Shown one piece after another: positions 20,918-33,763 of a DNA stretch of 64,000 nt. The stretch's first letter is position 1; every line of letters begins with the position of its first letter. The notes below the pieces were generated by a model, which was not told where the DNA came from, made no database searches, and saw only the letters and a program-made list of their open reading frames with translations. The translations under genes and the position numbers were made by a program. The stretch is taken from assembly GCA_030490835.1 (NCBI GenBank), contig CM059975.1, forward strand, positions 4,987,579-5,051,578, read 5' to 3'. This DNA is from Annona cherimola. Taxonomy: Eukaryota > Streptophyta > Magnoliopsida > Magnoliales > Annonaceae.

Positions 20918-23201
20918 TGTAGGGCCCAGGCTGTTTGAAAAAGAAAATTGCTGCTGCATGTGAACATTTGCTGTGCACATGCAGAGCACTGAAGCAGCGG
21001 CAAGAGAAAAAGAAAAGAAAGAGAGGACTAGAAGGAGAAGGAGAAAGAAGGAGAGGGAAAAGAGGAAGGGAGAACCGTCGTCACCATAGCTGTCGCCGGT
21101 CACCGAAGGTAAGAGAGAAAAATAGGTTTTTGAAATTTTTCATCAAATCATACTAGAATCATGAGAGTTCTGTTAAAATATCTTAGATAAACATATATGG
21201 AAGTAAAATACATGGATTTGAGTAGTAATTTTAGTTGTTTATGAATTCAAAAGTTGAAATATGTAGGTTTTTGATTTTTCCCGCAAATATTGATGGAAAA
21301 TCATGATGTCTTTTGAAAAATTCGTGAATAGTAGAATATTTAGAGCCTAACTTATGAAAATGGAAGGCTAAAATCCAATCTAAGTATAAAATCAAAAAAT
21401 CAAGAATTGTATATCCGAATTTTCTTGTTCTAAATAATGAAATAATGGTTGCAAATGCTATTAAGTGTGTTATATATAGATTAAATGCTTAATTTGTTGT
21501 AAAAAGAGAAAAATTAAAATTTTCAACATCTTGTGGAAATTGTGAAGCCCTAAAAACATGGTTTAAACATAAGGCTTTTGGGGTATTTAGCCTAAACATT
21601 ATTAGGAATAAATTTTAAGTTATTTGGAGAATTAAAAATACAATAAAAAATTATGAAAGTGTTATACTAAGCCATAGATAGGGTATGGATGTTGGGTTTT
21701 TATGCAAAATTATTAAGTAACCAATTTATATAATATAAGAATGATTAAATAGATTTTATGTTTAATAAACACATATACTTAAGCTGGACATTTAATTGGT
21801 GAAAAAATATAAGTAGATTAAATGCCCTTAAGTGGTCTATCTAATTATAAATATAAGACAAATGATATTATAATTAAAATGAGGGTTTAAAAGAGAATAT
21901 TTTCCTCATCAAAGGGATCCTGAAGACTCTCTTTGAAGAAGGAAAGCAAAAATTAGCTTTTGAATCAATACATCTTTAAACATTAAATATAAGATGCAAT
22001 GCATGGTGATCTAAGGGAATACTTAGTTATATTTGTTAATTTTGATAGGAAAATGGAAGGAGAAAGTGGAAAACAACTTAAGATTTTGAGATAAGCAAGC
22101 CTTTCAAGTTTAATAAATTGTTGCGATAGATTGTGCAACTCAAGTCATTTTTTATAGATATTTTTAATTAATTTTATACAAACAATAAAGATCTCTGAGA
22201 ATGGCCATTATCCTGTTTTCCTTATATATGTATATATATGCTGTTAAAACATGCTTTTGAACTTGATTTCTGAGAACATATTATTTTTTATGACTAGCTA
22301 AGCAAACTACTTTCATGAGATAAATGCATTTGACCACTTGTGTTAATGAAACTCATGCGTGAAAATGAATGTAAGCTTCGCCAATATGTTAATTGGATAG
22401 GTAATTTGTCCTTGGTTTTGCCTGACTGGTTCGTCCAGTATATGGGTGGATGATCACTTGATAAATATCATCCACCAAAAAGGAGAATATGTTATTAAAT
22501 GATGCATGTTTGTGCATGCATTTCATCCTTATGCACATATGATATTTTCATAAAGGTTTTCACAATTTTCTTTTTAAACAATGTTTGCTTATTTTTTTTT
22601 TTTGATGAGAACAATGTTTGCTTATTGAGTTCTTTGAATTCATCATTTTGATTAATCAGTTGTAGAATATCACAAAATCAAGAGCTACGAAGACTTAATT
22701 GGGTAGAAGAGCAGTGAAGTAGAGAGTCGTGTAAGTTCTTGCATGCTTGAAAGTGTTATGTAACAAACTAAACTCTAAAAGTGCTAGATTTTTATTTGTT
22801 ATCTTTGAAGCATGATCATGTTATATTTGTGTGAAGTGTGTGTATATATATATTGTGTATGGTATGAGGAATATTTGAAGTAGGGGTGATGATATGTAAT
22901 ATAATGAATTTATAAAGAAATTAAGTGATTGTATTTATGAAGAAGTGATACAGGTTATATTTTGATGTAAAGGATTTTTCGGTGAATGTTTGTATTTTGA
23001 AACATCTAAGTTATAAATGGAAAGTTGCCGAAATTTTTATAGATATTAAAAAAAATTTAGACCATTTTCTTTACTACTCATTGATTTATTCCACTATTTA
23101 GTATATGAGCGCAGGCTATATTATGAACTTTACCACTTTTAAAAGATTCTTAACATGAAATTCTATGACAAGCTTAATGTAGAAGAATTTGAGCCCCTCG
23201 A
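20918..23201. mobile_element. Probable solo LTR (about 2.3 kb) inside RLK3
   Basis: The insertion separates the RLK3 signal peptide from its lectin domain and is flanked by GGATG on both sides (20913-20917 and 23202-23206). The left terminus is TGTAGGG; the right reads CCCTCGA, close to the inverse CCCTACA. No coding domain is seen inside. The size and TGTAGGGCCC start suit a Ty3/gypsy LTR left after recombination. Removing it and one GGATG restores collinearity with RLK4 at this point. Confidence 0.7.
22594..22609 (-). repeat. Tail-only retroposon scar
   Basis: Sixteen bases (ten T then gatgag) lie between perfect 17-bp duplications aacaatgtttgcttatt (22577-22593 and 22610-22626). This is the structure of an extremely 5'-truncated oligo(A) retroposon in minus orientation, nested in the solo LTR. 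Confidence 0.75.
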
Positions 23202-23313
23202 GGATGCTCCAGAGAAATGCGTCTGTTACCAGCTGGGTAAAATGAGCTCTGGATACGAACGAGAGGAGAAGAATAACTGTGAGTAAGAACCATGGCCGAC
23301 TTATGGTTTCCAT

Positions 23314-25796
23314 CCCTCCATGAAATAAGCAAAAAGTCATTCAGGGTTGGATGTGCTGTGTGAACAAGAAAATCAGCCAAATGAAAACGCACGATCGACC
23401 GTTTCAAACAAACACTGAGTAATTGCTGCTAATTAAATAGCAAGTTAGTCAGGATTCAATCAGCCACAGCGAATGATATGATAGATAGATCACTATCGCA
23501 ACGTCAACGTGATTGAAGCCTGGTCTCATGACCCGAAACTAGCCAGTCGTCCAATACCAGATGGATAGATTCAATCAATCTGCCGTGCCGTGTCTTGCGT
23601 TCTGGCCATGACACGCTTTGGAAAAATGAGCCCGCAAGGCCCCTAATGATGTATTTTTCTGACGGTTGATTTTACATGGTCGTGATAAGATTGGCACAGT
23701 TGCATACGTGTGGAAAATTTACGCACGCTAGAATAGACACTTCCGATCATGGGGACATGGTTGACCTGAGATGGAACGTGATCTGCCTCCTTTTGTGCGT
23801 ATTTGGAGTGATCCCATGGACTTTCTTATTCTAACGCACAACAATCCCTTCTCGTTTCATTTGTTCTTCTCCTTCTCATTTTCCTAATCCATGAGATCAT
23901 TCCGTGCACCCCAAGAATAGCGCTCCCATCCTTGCTTTGGATTATATTATTTCATATTTTTTATATCTCTTTGTTTTTTCTTCACTTTTACGTGGAATAC
24001 GTGGGATTAGTATATTTACTTCATTCATATGCTAAAATTTATCATTTTTAAGTTTTGTATACGTTTTCTTACTAGATTTTAAAAATAAAATAAATTTACA
24101 TGTGCGGAAAAGTGTGAGGGGGGAGAACTTTTTTATTTTGAAATTATATGCAAGAATTTAAATATATATAAAAATACAAACTACATGAGATTGTTATTTA
24201 GTTATGAAATGATAATCCGATTTTCCCAACGTCCCATTTCGTGCCCATTTCCCCCGATCATTTTTTAGCGCCCTTAATGGTGGCTGGGCTTTCCAATTTC
24301 GTCTTCCGTGCACATCGCTGGCAAAACCGGACGAAGCATCCATTGAACGCTACACCCGACAAATTTTCAATTTAAGCCGCCAATTGTCAGCGGTGAACCA
24401 TCATTACCAAAAAAATAATAATAAAAAAAAATCTTGTTTTATATGCAACGAACAAATTGTTGAATGTAATAATCATAAGCAACAAACTTGATGTTAGTTG
24501 CATCAAATAGTCATTTGTAAGAAAATTTTTGTTGCTAAAGCGCATAACTCAGTAAATAATTTCCTTGTAAATGAGCATATGCCACAAAGAATTTATAACA
24601 CGATGATGCTTATGGAATATTTTAACTTTTGCAATAAAAAATTAATTGCCAAAAATCAAATTTCTTGCGGTGAAGAGGTAGCATCGCTCAAACACGCACG
24701 CGATGAGAAATTTGGGAGGTCAGCCATCTGATTCTCGAACCCCTGACATTTCATTTATGCGTCGAATTCTGTATTTACTTGAGAATGGTTGATGTTCGGA
24801 GAAAGGGAAGAAACTACTTTACTTATATGGGATTCAACCATCTATCTTGTCCTACGTTTATGTCATTCAAGAATTCATTTTGATTCTTGTAGCATAAAAA
24901 AAAACCATTTTGATTCTTGAGTACAGATGTGGGCTCTATCACCTGCGCCAATTTAGCACAACGATTTCACTAAAAGCTTCTGCTGTTCCATGGGGAGTCC
25001 TGTCCGGATCTAGGAGTCAGGCATAAAGTCCGCCTATGTTTAGAAGAGGGGCCGCCCCCGGCTTTGATAAGAAGTCTGGTCTTCACCAAATATTGCATGC
25101 TTGAGTCTCAGATATGTCATCTTATATTTCTTTACATCGGTGATAACAAATCATTGTTATGTTTCTTAAAATTAATCTTCTCTCTGATCAGGAACCGTTA
25201 AACAAGCTGATTTCTAGAGAGCTGGACCAGGAAATAGTTGTATGAAACCTTCCAATCCAAAATTGCATGTAAAATGCTCCATATTTTTCATAATTGTGCT
25301 TAAAGTGCTGCAGTTTTCATTTGGCTTGCTTTACCGTAGATATGCTCAAAAGCCAAGCAAAGTCAAGAATCAAGTGAGCACAAGAGTAGACAAAGCAGGA
25401 CTGTATTAGTAGAGCTACACAATTTAGCTGAAAGCAGATCTGCTTTTCCTTGTCCAATCCAAAATTCTGGAACTCATTCTAGGACGGAGTGGATTGTCAA
25501 TGCAAAATTGCAAAAGCTTGTAACAAGGTAGAGGTGCTATAAAAACAGAAAGCCTTTGTGCCACAGTCAACATAGGTAAATTCTGGCACATAATGAGATC
25601 CAAACGTTTAAAGGTAAATGGAGGCATTCTATGCAAGTATATATGGCTAACATCTTTGAGGCTACTGCAACAAAATGTTGAAAGACACAGAAAAAAAAAA
25701 AAGGCTAGATATGGGTTGCCACTACCATGTTCAGCACACATTGATAATTATATGAAATCATTTCATCTGGTGCATTTAACATTATTTGTTTAATCA
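23314..25796. repeat. Segmental duplication copy 1: RLK3 upstream region
   Basis: Matches the RLK4 upstream region block by block: 23207-23760 with 29030-29590, 23870-24170 with about 30790-31220, 24210-24380 with 32575-32760, and 24860-25790 with 33290-34500. No gene is supported. Differences between the copies are mostly insertions: a 16-base scar here and several larger elements in copy 2. Confidence 0.8.
24890..24905 (+). repeat. Tail-only retroposon scar
   Basis: tagcat plus an A run and a C lie between 14-bp duplications cattttgattcttg (24876-24889 and 24906-24919). The matching place in copy 2 (about 33310-33325) has a single uninterrupted target, so this is an insertion. Confidence 0.65.
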
Positions 25797-25813
25797 ACTA
25801 GGAAGCTAAGTTT

Positions 25814-25834
25814 ACATCCAAAAAAAAAAAAAAA
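25814..25834 (+). repeat. Tail-only retroposon scar
   Basis: acatcc followed by an A run lies between near-identical 17-bp flanks (25797-25813 and 25835-25851, two mismatches). Confidence 0.55.
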
Positions 25835-25851
25835 ACTTGGAAGATAAGTTT

Positions 25852-26719
25852 GAGTCAAGTACTTATTATGTCAAACCTAATTCATCTATTATTTTTTTGG
25901 TCAAGTACTTAGCTAGAAGAGGAAACCATCTGAGTCTCTGATTAACATCGTTTTCAAATTTAAGAATTACTTAAGAATAATTTTAAAGCCATTAAAAATT
26001 ATTTGTTTAGTAAAGAGCCTACAAGATTCCAATTCAATATCTAAACCATCTTAAAATATTTACATTAAATAAATTATAGATTTATAATATTTCATAATAT
26101 TTTAAAACTTTAGTGCATTGATACACGTAATTTTCTAAATATATGTATTTTTATATCTTTACAAAAGATGTGGCTAACAAACAACTCCAGTTCATATGCA
26201 TTTTGGCATTTTAGTAAAATAAGTAGTGTTAAATATAATAAAAGGATTATATTTAACAAAACATAGTAAGATGGGACTCGAAGTTGGACGAACATACCAA
26301 TCTACTTTGGTAGAAGGGATGTATTGAAGATAACTTTTTTATATATAACACATTGTATGTATACACATATACGCAAACACTTTTTGATAATCACTATCCA
26401 AATTACTAAAAAAATTTATAATTCCTCTTTAGTCTTAGAAAGAAAAAATAATTGTACTTTTAGAATCCATCCTTCATCTTAAATTCCTAAATTTGGAAAC
26501 GCAGACCCACATATAAACAAAAACAAAGAATGATCAATCATATATAATGGAAGAACACTGACTTCCAGAAACTTTTTTTTTTTTTTTTTTTTAGAATTCT
26601 TGACAGCTACAAGGACAAATTAAGAAACTAACATAAAAAGATGATGAAACTAAACCATTCTTTATGTAGTCTTTATTTTGGCATCTATCTAATGAGATTG
26701 CACAACTCCTGATCTAGCT
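25852..26719. other. RLK4 3' flank
   Basis: AT-rich, no gene. The part next to RLK4 (about 26640-26690, gtctttattttggcatct) matches 34985-35010, the original 3' flank of RLK5, in line with the tandem duplication. A T run of about 19 lies at 26574-26592. Confidence 0.5.
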
Positions 26720-29133
26720 TCACTTTTTAGCAACTGAACTTTTGATAGTGTCTCCAACAGGGAAAAGTATTTGGAGAAATCTTGGAATTGGTGGCACGCT
26801 CACCTCCAAGACTCCTTCTAGAATTAAAACAATCTGCACCATCGACGGTCTAGATCTCTCATTTTCCTGAATACACCAACAAGCAACTCTGCATAGTCTG
26901 TTTAGTTCTTCTATGTCAACATTGCCTTCCAATCTGGGGTCTAATAAGCCAAGGATATCACCGTCCTCTCTTATCTTGCTTGCAGCCAAAATAGGAAAAT
27001 AATCTACTCCACTCATTTCTGCTTTGTGATTGTTTCTACACCCAGATATAATTTCTAGGAGCATCATGCCATAACTATAAACATCAGCTTTTGTTGTTAT
27101 AGCCACGCCCTGTATCCACTCCGGAGCAAGGTATCCAAAGGTTCCTCTCATGGTGGTCAGCACCCGACTAAACTCTCGACCTAAAAGCTTAGCCATGCCA
27201 AAATCTGCAACCTTAGGAAAAAATGCACCATCCAAGAGTATGTTCTCCGGCTTGATGTCGCAATGCAAGATGCACTCTCTACATTCTTCATGTAAATATG
27301 CCAATCCCTTAGCTATTCCTAGCGCAATTTCGTATCTTGCTTTCCAGCTTAGAATATTGCAGCTCTGCCCAACCCTAAACAAATGAGAAGCAAGAGACCC
27401 ATTAGGCATGAAATCATAAACCAGCAACTTCTTACAGCCTTCGGAGCAGAACCCACGAAGCCGAACTAGATTGACATGCTGGATCATTCCAATTGTGCTC
27501 ACTTCGGATCTAAACTGCTTCTCCCCTTGTCCTCTGTCTTCTAATTTCTTCACTGCTATGACCGATGCATCAGGAAAAACCCCTTTAAAAACAGAACCAA
27601 AGCTCCCTCCTCCCAGCTTCTCAGCAAAATTATTAGTAGCTCGTCTGAGATCTCTATACCCGAATAGTACCAAAGAATCAGCACTTGAACTCAATGCACG
27701 AATCTGAAGTCTTCTTCGGAATCTCCAAATCGACACTGAAACAATAACCAAAGAGACAACAAGGCCAATGCCGCAGCCTACAATGATTAAAGCGAGCTTT
27801 GCCTTTTCCGCTCTATTGCCATCTATTGAAAGACGAACATAAAGGTCTCCTCCAATAACATCACTGCCAAATAGCTGCTGTAGATTTAGAAGATCTCCAT
27901 TCCATATAAAACACCCACTGGCATTATAGGAATAAGCAGTGCAAGTGCAGTCATCTAAGCATTGTGCCTCACATTCTCTGACTCCCTTGGCAATTAAAGA
28001 TTTTGGATTTAAGGGTAACTTCATGTTGGAGATCCTCTGAAACTCTACTCTTTCACCATTTCCAGAGTCGTTCCCAGCACATCCTAAATCATTTTCCCTC
28101 CGACAACCACTACTCCAGTCACCCATTTCCCAAGTTCTCCGGGACAGAGGCCGAAAGCCTTGCAAACATGTACACACTGTCGAGCTCTCTGCTTTACAGA
28201 CCCCAAAAGGACCACAAACAGCATAAACATCACATATGTTGGGCGGATCTGATAGATAGACATTCCAGTTTTGTGTGTCATTTGCCCATATCCAATCATT
28301 GAACTGGCCTGATGTCCCCATTACGAATCTGATGATATACCCATCTAGAGCATAATAAACGAAGTAATTCTCTTTGTCATTTGTAACATACCTAGACGAG
28401 GTATATTGAATCAGTCGATTTGTTAGTGCTGTGGGCCTTTCGGGGATGTTAGAGAACCTATGGCCGTCCCAGACTCCGCTATTGAAGTACCTATAAGAAT
28501 CATTCCACATCCGAAAATATTGATTAGTACCATCTGCTTCTATTTGAAGCGAGTAGAGACCTGGCGCAGGATGCTCCGAATTCCTCCAAGAAATAAGGCG
28601 CTGATGATACCCTGTGACTTCGTTCAAACCTATTTTCTGCTCAGGCAACCATGTGTCAGTTGGATAATCAAAACTCTGCCAAAACATGGAAGATGAATTG
28701 GACTTGTCCCTGTCCCTGAGGACAAGATTTCCATTGCCCAGAAGGATTGCAATATACGGTTTGAGGCCGTAAAGGTTGCATTTGATGACCAGATTGGTAT
28801 TTTGGAGCCGTTGAGGAGGACGAGATTTCCATCTTCTGAAATTTTCAGCTTTGAGGAAGTATCGGGAAGCGGTGTTTCTCTGTTGGCTACCCAAACGACT
28901 GTTTGCTTTGAGATTTTCTTGTACCAGATGCCGATATAATAATTTCTGGATTGGCCTGGGCTGAAAAAACCCAGTTCAAAGTTGCCATCTTTGGATATGA
29001 TTGTGTGATTCCCAGAGAGCGGATGTTCTAGAGAGATAGCGTCTGTTGCGAACTGGGTAAAATGAGCCTTGGATGAGAACAAGAGGAGAAGAATAACTGT
29101 GAGTAAGAACCGTGGCCGACTTATGGTTTCCAT
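26720..29133 (-). pseudogene. RLK4: G-type lectin receptor kinase with one single-base frameshift
   Basis: Reads from the conserved ATG at 29133 (METISRP, the same start as RLK3 and RLK5 by alignment; an upstream in-frame ATG lies at 29160) to the stop at 26720. Domains in order: signal peptide, B-lectin (FELGFFSPG, VVWVANRETPLPD), S-locus glycoprotein (WDGHRFSNIPE), Cys-rich CDVYAVCGPFGVC, PAN (CLDDCTCTAYSYN), transmembrane helix near 27790-27730, and a non-RD kinase with GGGSFGSVFKG, AVKKLE, HCDIKPEN, DFG and APEW. One base is missing near 28751-28757 in the B-lectin domain relative to RLK2 and RLK5: the N-terminal frame runs on to stop at 28630, and the rest is open from 28894 to 26720. 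With that base the length would be 804 residues. The change could be a real null, an allele, or an assembly error. Confidence 0.88.
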
Positions 29134-30231
29134 CCCTGCATGAAATAAGCAAAAAGTCATTCAGGGATGCATGTGCTTGTTGAACAAGAAAATCAGTGAA
29201 ATGAAAACACACGATCTACCGTTTCAAACAAACACTGAGTAATTGCTGCTAATTGAATGGCAAATTAGAAGTTAGGATTCAATCAATAGCAGGGAATGAG
29301 ATGATAGATAGATCACTATCGCAAATTCAACGTAATTGAACGGTCTCGCCTCATGACCCGAAGTTAGCTATTCGTCGAATACCACATTGATAGTTTCAAT
29401 CAATCTGTCGCGCCCTGTCTTGCATTCTGGCCGTGACATGCTTGGAAAAAATGAGCCCCCGAGCACCACCCACCCCCGCAACTGACGTATTTTGTGATGG
29501 CTGATTTGACACGGAGTTGTGATAGGATTGAAAGTTGCATATGTGTGGAAAATTTACGCACACCACCAGAATATACTCTTCAGTTCATGGGATCTTGTGG
29601 TTACGTTCAACTCCTCAACTTGCTTGTCTAATCTGTTAAATAGGTTTGATTTAAGATTTTTGAATAAATCTACAATGATCCGTTAACTCATTCAAACATT
29701 TAATAAATAAATAGACTATGGTTAAAGTTTTATAACTCATCCAATCCGTTTAACTCATTTAATTCACTAAAATTCTAATATATGCATAAATTTTTTGGTT
29801 ATTTTCCCCCGTTAAGTCTTACTCTCATTACTTAATTTTTATTTTCCCGCGGTTATACTAGCTCATTTTCTCATTACTGCTCTATTTTTATTTCTCTTGT
29901 GCTAAAAAATTTTAAGTGCCCAAGCTATCCGCTATAAAACTAGTTAACAACTTGCTAATCCATTTATTAAATGAGTTACAAATGAATTAAAGTTGAGATT
30001 TTTTCAACAGATTAATAAATGAATTAAGATTGAAATATTTTAAATAAGCTAGGATTAGAATTACGCTTCAATCGGTCTGACCCAATCCATTAACATCTCT
30101 AATGAGAATTTGGTTGGCATGAATGGGGACATCACCTCCCTCTATTTGTAAATTTTTGAAATGATCTCATAGATTTTCTCATTCCAACAATCGATTCCTT
30201 ATCATCTCCTTTATGAGCCCTATTCCTATGC

Positions 30232-30560
30232 ACTCGAGTGCACTTAGCTTTTGTGCACTTAAGTACAAAAAACTCAAAATCTATTTTTTTAATTTTAAAA
30301 TTTTTTATACAACTGTTAATCTAAGTATATTTAATATGTATATCAATTTTTACTATTTTTAGAGATTTATAGATATTTTTATTTTTAAAATCAAAGGCAT
30401 GTTTCGTAATTTTAAATTATGGAAAATGCTACTAATTTTAATATATAAAAAATATCTATAAATTTCCAAAAATTGTAAAACTTGATATACATGTTAAATA
30501 CACAGTTATATAAAAAAAATTTAAAAATAAATTGAATGCACCCGAGTGCACTTAGTATCA
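30232..30560. repeat. Foldback MITE relative, with a second partial unit to 30785
   Basis: Starts cactcgagtgcacttagc and ends cacccgagtgcactta, with the complementary core of the 16943-17327 family. A second similar inverted unit follows at about 30556-30785 (tttttactaattttgaag ... ctttaacggttgtgc) and ends ctgtgcac. Confidence 0.5.
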
Positions 30561-31336
30561 ATTTTTACTAATTTTGAAGATTTTTGAATTTTCAAAAATT
30601 AGTATCGTTTTTAGAAATTTAAAATTACTAAATACCATTGGTTTTTAAAGTTCAAAAAATATCTAAAAATGTCTAAAAATTTCTAAATTTGGTAAAAATT
30701 AATACACATGTTAAATACGCTTTAACGGTTGTGCAAAAAATTTTAAAAAATAAAATCAAATAAGTATTTACACTGTGCACCTAATTGAGTTCTCTCATTC
30801 TCATTCCCTTCAGTCCCAGTTCATGAGATCATTCCGTGTACCCAAGGTTTTCCGGTCTCTCAAGAATAACGCTCCCTTTGATTTCCCAGATTATAACATT
30901 ATTCCCTTCAATTCCAGTTCATGAGATCGTTCCGTGCACTCAACGTTTTCCAGCTTCCCAAAAATAACGCTCCCTTCGATTTTCCCGGATTATAACATTA
31001 TATAGTGGGTTGTTAATTAGATAAGTAATAACTGTATTTATGTTGTATTTTTATATATTTTTTGTTTTTCTTTACTTTTATGTGACTCGAGTGTATCTAG
31101 TTCACAAACTAAAAAAATATACCATTCTTAAACTCTTGAAACTTTTTTTTTACTAGATTTCAAAAATAAAAAAAAATAATCATTTCTCAGGCGCAGAGTG
31201 TAAAATGAGGGAAATTTTTATTTCAATTTTATAAAAATATATAATTTTAAGATGATAATTTTAGTATATTAACTAAATATGCTTGGCACGTATAAAAGTG
31301 AAAAGATATTTTAAAATTATAAAAAATTCAAACCAC

Positions 31337-32320
31337 TCAAGGGCGGATCCATGAATTTTAAAAAGATTAGTTTATATATATATGAGGTATTGTATTTCTA
31401 TTCGGTTGCCTCTATTAATGAAAATTTATTGCCTCTAATAGAATTTATTTCAACCACCATTTTTTATGGGTATTAATTTCAACTACCGTTTAAATTCATA
31501 TGAATGATTGCTTTTATCTTTTTTCTTGATTAGAGAGAGATTCTCTTTGAATTTTGAAAATTACTAATTAAATATGATGTCATTGGTAATCAAAATAGTT
31601 AACATTTAATAAATAAAAATTATATACTTTTAATTTCTAAAATTAATAATTAGAACATAAAATTTTTTATTAATAGTATTTTGACGATGAATTTTGATCA
31701 TCTTTCTTTCTCAATAACCACTTTCATTTCTTGCTAGGCTTATCTGACTTTGACCGGAAACTTCACCAGTATTTTTAGATGCAATAAAATAATATATGCT
31801 TAAACATTGCTATTGTAAAAATATAAATATAATAACAGAGGTATAAATATTGCTGTTAAATCTGGCTGGTATATAAAATATGAAAATATTTAATAGCCAT
31901 CAGTGATATCTAATCTATATCTTTTTTATTTAAAAATTTTGTATTTAGCACATGTTGTTATTTAATAAATTTTATTCATGATATTGTCGGTTATTGGGTC
32001 ATCCGTTTATAACTAATTAATATATAATTGATAATGAATTGATTATAGATAAATTTCAAAGTATGAGAATTCGTTGAGGACAGTTGCAAATTGTGTATTT
32101 CTACTATTAGATTAATGATAATACAAATTAACTTTTTCGTTTTTTAGTTTTAATGTTATCATCTCATTAATGTAATTTTAGATTAAGAATGGTGTTAAAA
32201 TATATTTTAAATATTTTTATACGATAAAGAGTGATAAAAAAATATTTTTGAAAATTTAAACTTTCAAAAATAAAGTGTAAACTTTGCCCTCACTGATGAA
32301 AAGTCTTGGATCGGCCATTT
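31337..32320. repeat. Possible DNA transposon with ggcggatcca ends
   Basis: Absent from duplication copy 1. The left end gggcggatccatgaat and the right end agtcttggatcggcc are imperfectly inverted (ggcNgatccaNga). The right end also matches the RLK3 insertion near 20485-20686. No coding region; type uncertain. Confidence 0.4.
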
Positions 32321-33455
32321 AAACTGCATGAGGTTGTTACTTAGAGTAGATAATAAGATTATCCCAACATCAACCAACCGAGCTCATCTTGTTTAGCTGG
32401 GAGTGACGTTTTCACAGCCACCATATAAGTTCGACCTATGTTGTCGTCTTCTCTTGCACATGGGTGCAATTATCTCTCATGGAAATTTAGTCTTCTCTTT
32501 GATGTTGTTAGAAAATCTATGAGAATTTGTTACAAGACGAAAAACAAGATGCTGTGAAGTAACCAATAAAAAAAAAAAAAATCCCCAGCGTCCCTTCTCG
32601 TGCTTGTCACCTAGGCCCATTTCCCACAATCATTTTTTAAGTGCCCTCAATGATAGCTGGCCTTTCTAACATCCGCCTTCCCTGTACATTGCCATCAGAA
32701 CCGGACGAAACATCCATTGAAGGCTACCCCCAACAAATTTTCAATTTAGCAGCGAATGGGTAAGGTATATTGGGATGGGATGTCACATTTCTCAGTACAT
32801 CTTTACCCGTTCCTGATATATTTTCATTCAAACTTCTTATTCCATCCCATCTCTAAACAGCCCTAATTATGAGACCAAGAATGGCCACTAACCCAAGAGC
32901 CTGTGGACTGGTGAAAAAGGCAAGATGCGTCAGTTTGGCAAGGGCCTAACACCTGTCGCACTGACAGTTGGGAAGGCAGTCGGATGATGTACTCTTGTTC
33001 TAATGGTGAAGTGAACCGTGGGGGTTCGTATAGCTGTTGTAAGAAAAAGAAATGTTTTTTTTTTTTTTAAATCTGATTTTGTTCAATAGAAAAATGGTTA
33101 TTTTCGTATCCCGGTTAGTTGCTTGGTCATCCAAGAAGGTTATACAATAAAAAAAAAGTTGCCGAAAATTATAAAGCATTTGAAAATGCATTAATCTTAC
33201 TAGCAAGTGTTTTTGCTTTTGGACTTGGCCTGAGAGATTCTTCCTGATCAATCGACAATGTGGCTTGAAAAGATCCTCCCATTTTGTTCTATGTTTATAT
33301 CATTTAAGAATTCATTTCGATTCTATGTTTCCATCGCCAGCGTCAATTTAGCACAATGCTTTCACTAAGAGCTGCTGCTTTACCAACGGGAGTCTTGTCT
33401 AGATTTAGGTGTCAGGCGACAGGCATAAAGTCTGCCTGTGTTTGGAAGAGGAGCC

Positions 33456-33763
33456 TGTTATGTGAGGATATGGGTTACGAATGATTCGAATGAGATGGCA
33501 TGTGTTGCATAGGCGGTTAGGCAGTGAGGGTAATCACGTGTGATCGCACAAGCTTGTAACTGTGGGGATAGGCTGGTAGTGGGATAAAAGGGAGAGTCCG
33601 GTCTTGAGGATGTCTCTTGTCTGTAATATTCATGTTCTATTGCAATACAATAGAGGATTCTTGTTCCTGCCTTAGTGGAACCCTGTCAGGAGATGAGCAA
33701 TCTTAGCAGGAGGAGAAACCATTAGATCCTTGAACCAGCCTCATCCATGGCAGGTTTGCATCA
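33456..33763. mobile_element. Possible solo LTR or TRIM-like insertion (308 bp)
   Basis: Present here and absent at the matching place in copy 1 (about 25050). It starts TGTTATG and ends TTTGCATCA, flanked by gagcc (33451-33455) and gggcc (33764-33768), a 5-bp duplication with one mismatch. It has a gataaaag TATA-like motif and a tcttgttcctgcc tail, as in LTRs. Confidence 0.5.

Larger units (their letters stand above)
19570..23313 (-). pseudogene. RLK3: G-type lectin receptor kinase wreck lacking the kinase domain
   Basis: Homology to RLK4 in pieces on the minus strand: start codon and signal peptide (23313-23207, METISRP then a hydrophobic run), part of the B-lectin domain (20912-20687, NHTIISKGGNFELSFFSPG and VIWLANRETSLPD), part of the S-locus domain (about 20346-20020, YVTNDKENYFIYYALDGYII), the PAN domain (19943-19750, CLDDCTCTAYSY) and a degraded transmembrane segment to about 19570. 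The whole kinase domain is missing. The gene is interrupted by an LTR-type insertion at 20918-23201, and about 360 bp of lectin/S-locus coding DNA is replaced by unrelated AT-rich sequence (about 20360-20686). Several frame breaks occur. Its start and upstream DNA match RLK4, so it is the neighbouring tandem copy. Confidence 0.85.

Noticed and set aside
28630..28894. An intron in RLK4 to explain the two overlapping frames
   Set aside because: Coding similarity to RLK2 and RLK5 is continuous through the overlap and only one base is missing; no splice sites are needed and the family is normally intronless.
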